Assembly: GCA_035634055.1 (NCBI GenBank)
Contig: DASQDR010000172.1
Span: 1-22,850, forward strand
Length of the DNA: 22,850 bases
Origin: JAICTV01 sp035634055
GTDB taxonomy: Bacteria > Planctomycetota > Phycisphaerae > Tepidisphaerales > Tepidisphaeraceae
Direction: 5' to 3'
Shown here: one piece after another, positions 22,494-22,850 of the stretch
Position numbering within the stretch: position 1 is the first letter of the stretch
How the letters are laid out: every line of letters begins with the position of its first letter
Notes under the pieces: generated by a model
Databases searched by the model: none
Told to the model about the DNA's origin: nothing
What the model saw: only the letters and a program-made list of their open reading frames with translations
Program-made: the position numbers and the translations under genes

Positions 22494-22499
22494 TATCCT
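22494..22499 (+). promoter_or_regulatory. Possible -10 of the MFS gene
   Basis: TATCCT ends 6 nt before the proposed GTG at 22506. The -35 is weak. It resembles the leaderless arrangement of other genes here. Confidence 0.3.
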
Positions 22500-22505
22500 C
22501 GCCGC

Positions 22506-22850
22506 GTGCAGACGACCGACGCCGCCACGCCACCCGATCCCGCTCCCACGGCCGCCGTGACGCCCGCGGCCCCGCCGCGAGTCGCCGCGACGGCGCCGCT
22601 CCTGCTGCCGGTGGCGTTCCTGGCGTTGGTCAGCATCGGCCTGCCCGACAGCATTCTCGGCGTCGCCTGGCCGTCCATTCGCCAGACCTTCGGACTCCCG
22701 GTGAGCCAGCTCGGCGCGCTGCTGCTGTCGGGGATGGTGGGATACCTGCTCTCGACGTTCTACAGCGGCACGATCGTCGCCCGCCTGGGCGTCGGGCGGC
22801 TGCTGCTGTGCAGCGGGCTGCTGATCGTCGCCAGCTCGCTCGGCTACGCG
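22506..22850 (+). CDS. MFS transporter, 3' partial
   Basis: The frame is open from a GTG at 22506 to the end of the window (115 codons). After a Pro/Ala/Thr-rich N-terminus of about 30 residues comes a membrane segment LLLPVAFLALVSIGLPDSILG, then VAWPSIRQTFGLPVSQLGALLLSGMVGYLLSTFYSG, a short loop IVARLGVGRLLL, and another hydrophobic segment. This is the start of a major facilitator superfamily transporter; the WPSIRQTFGLP and R-x-G-x-x-x-L loop pattern fits. The substrate is unknown. The GTG start is uncertain because no Shine-Dalgarno is present. Confidence 0.75.
   Translation, partial: MQTTDAATPPDPAPTAAVTPAAPPRVAATAPLLLPVAFLALVSIGLPDSILGVAWPSIRQTFGLPVSQLGALLLSGMVGYLLSTFYSGTIVARLGVGRLLLCSGLLIVASSLGYA

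Overview
The window is GC-rich (roughly 70% by eye) bacterial chromosome and most resembles a planctomycete, probably of the Phycisphaerae/Tepidisphaera type. The pointers are a secreted protein that starts with an LExRRLF-type N-terminal motif and ends in a dockerin-like module, an NPCBM-type carbohydrate-binding protein, a membrane protein with a CxxC...CxxC zinc ribbon, and many GC-rich intergenic repeats. This assignment is inference; there is no rRNA or other marker gene in the window. I see no tRNA, rRNA, transposase, phage gene or true CRISPR array.

Layout. 1-2.6 kb: the 3' part of an NPCBM-domain protein, convergent with a beta-helix protein. 2.6-3.1 kb: a 15-bp minisatellite, a hairpin-plus-U-tract terminator on the minus strand that may end a small RNA, and heptamer repeats. 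3.1-5.8 kb: carA, a 750-bp repeat region with seven regularly spaced 17-bp motifs, then the YceH-family gene. 5.8-7.3 kb: a secreted TraB/GumN-like protein convergent with a 7Fe ferredoxin. 7.5-11.1 kb: ychF, bioA and a HisN-like phosphatase. 11.2-14.6 kb: the dockerin-like surface protein, divergent from the zinc-ribbon membrane protein. 14.7-19.1 kb: a beta-CASP metallo-beta-lactamase-fold protein, a small secreted protein, a CHAD protein, and a NIF3 protein whose 3' end overlaps the CHAD gene. 19.2-21.0 kb: two DUF2382 stress-type genes. 21.3-22.85 kb: a class IV aminotransferase and the start of an MFS transporter.

Three regulatory patterns stand out. First, the two DUF2382 genes are each preceded by a full match to the sigma-54 promoter (TGGCAC-N5-TTGCT), the only two I found in the window, so they look like a small RpoN-controlled stress regulon. 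Second, starts fall into two classes. Many cytoplasmic housekeeping genes (carA, yceH, ychF, hisN-like, MBL, CHAD, NIF3, class IV aminotransferase) have a TATAAT-like -10 element only 7-10 nt before the start codon and no Shine-Dalgarno, which implies leaderless mRNAs. Ferredoxin, secreted, membrane and stress genes have clear Shine-Dalgarno sites. Third, the seven motifs between carA and yceH recur every 40-44 bp (mean about 41.7), close to four helical turns, which suggests a phased protein-binding or structural array rather than CRISPR.

The genes do not form one pathway. Pyrimidine/arginine (carA), biotin (bioA), possibly histidine (hisN-like), and branched-chain amino acid or folate (class IV aminotransferase) functions are scattered among general maintenance genes.
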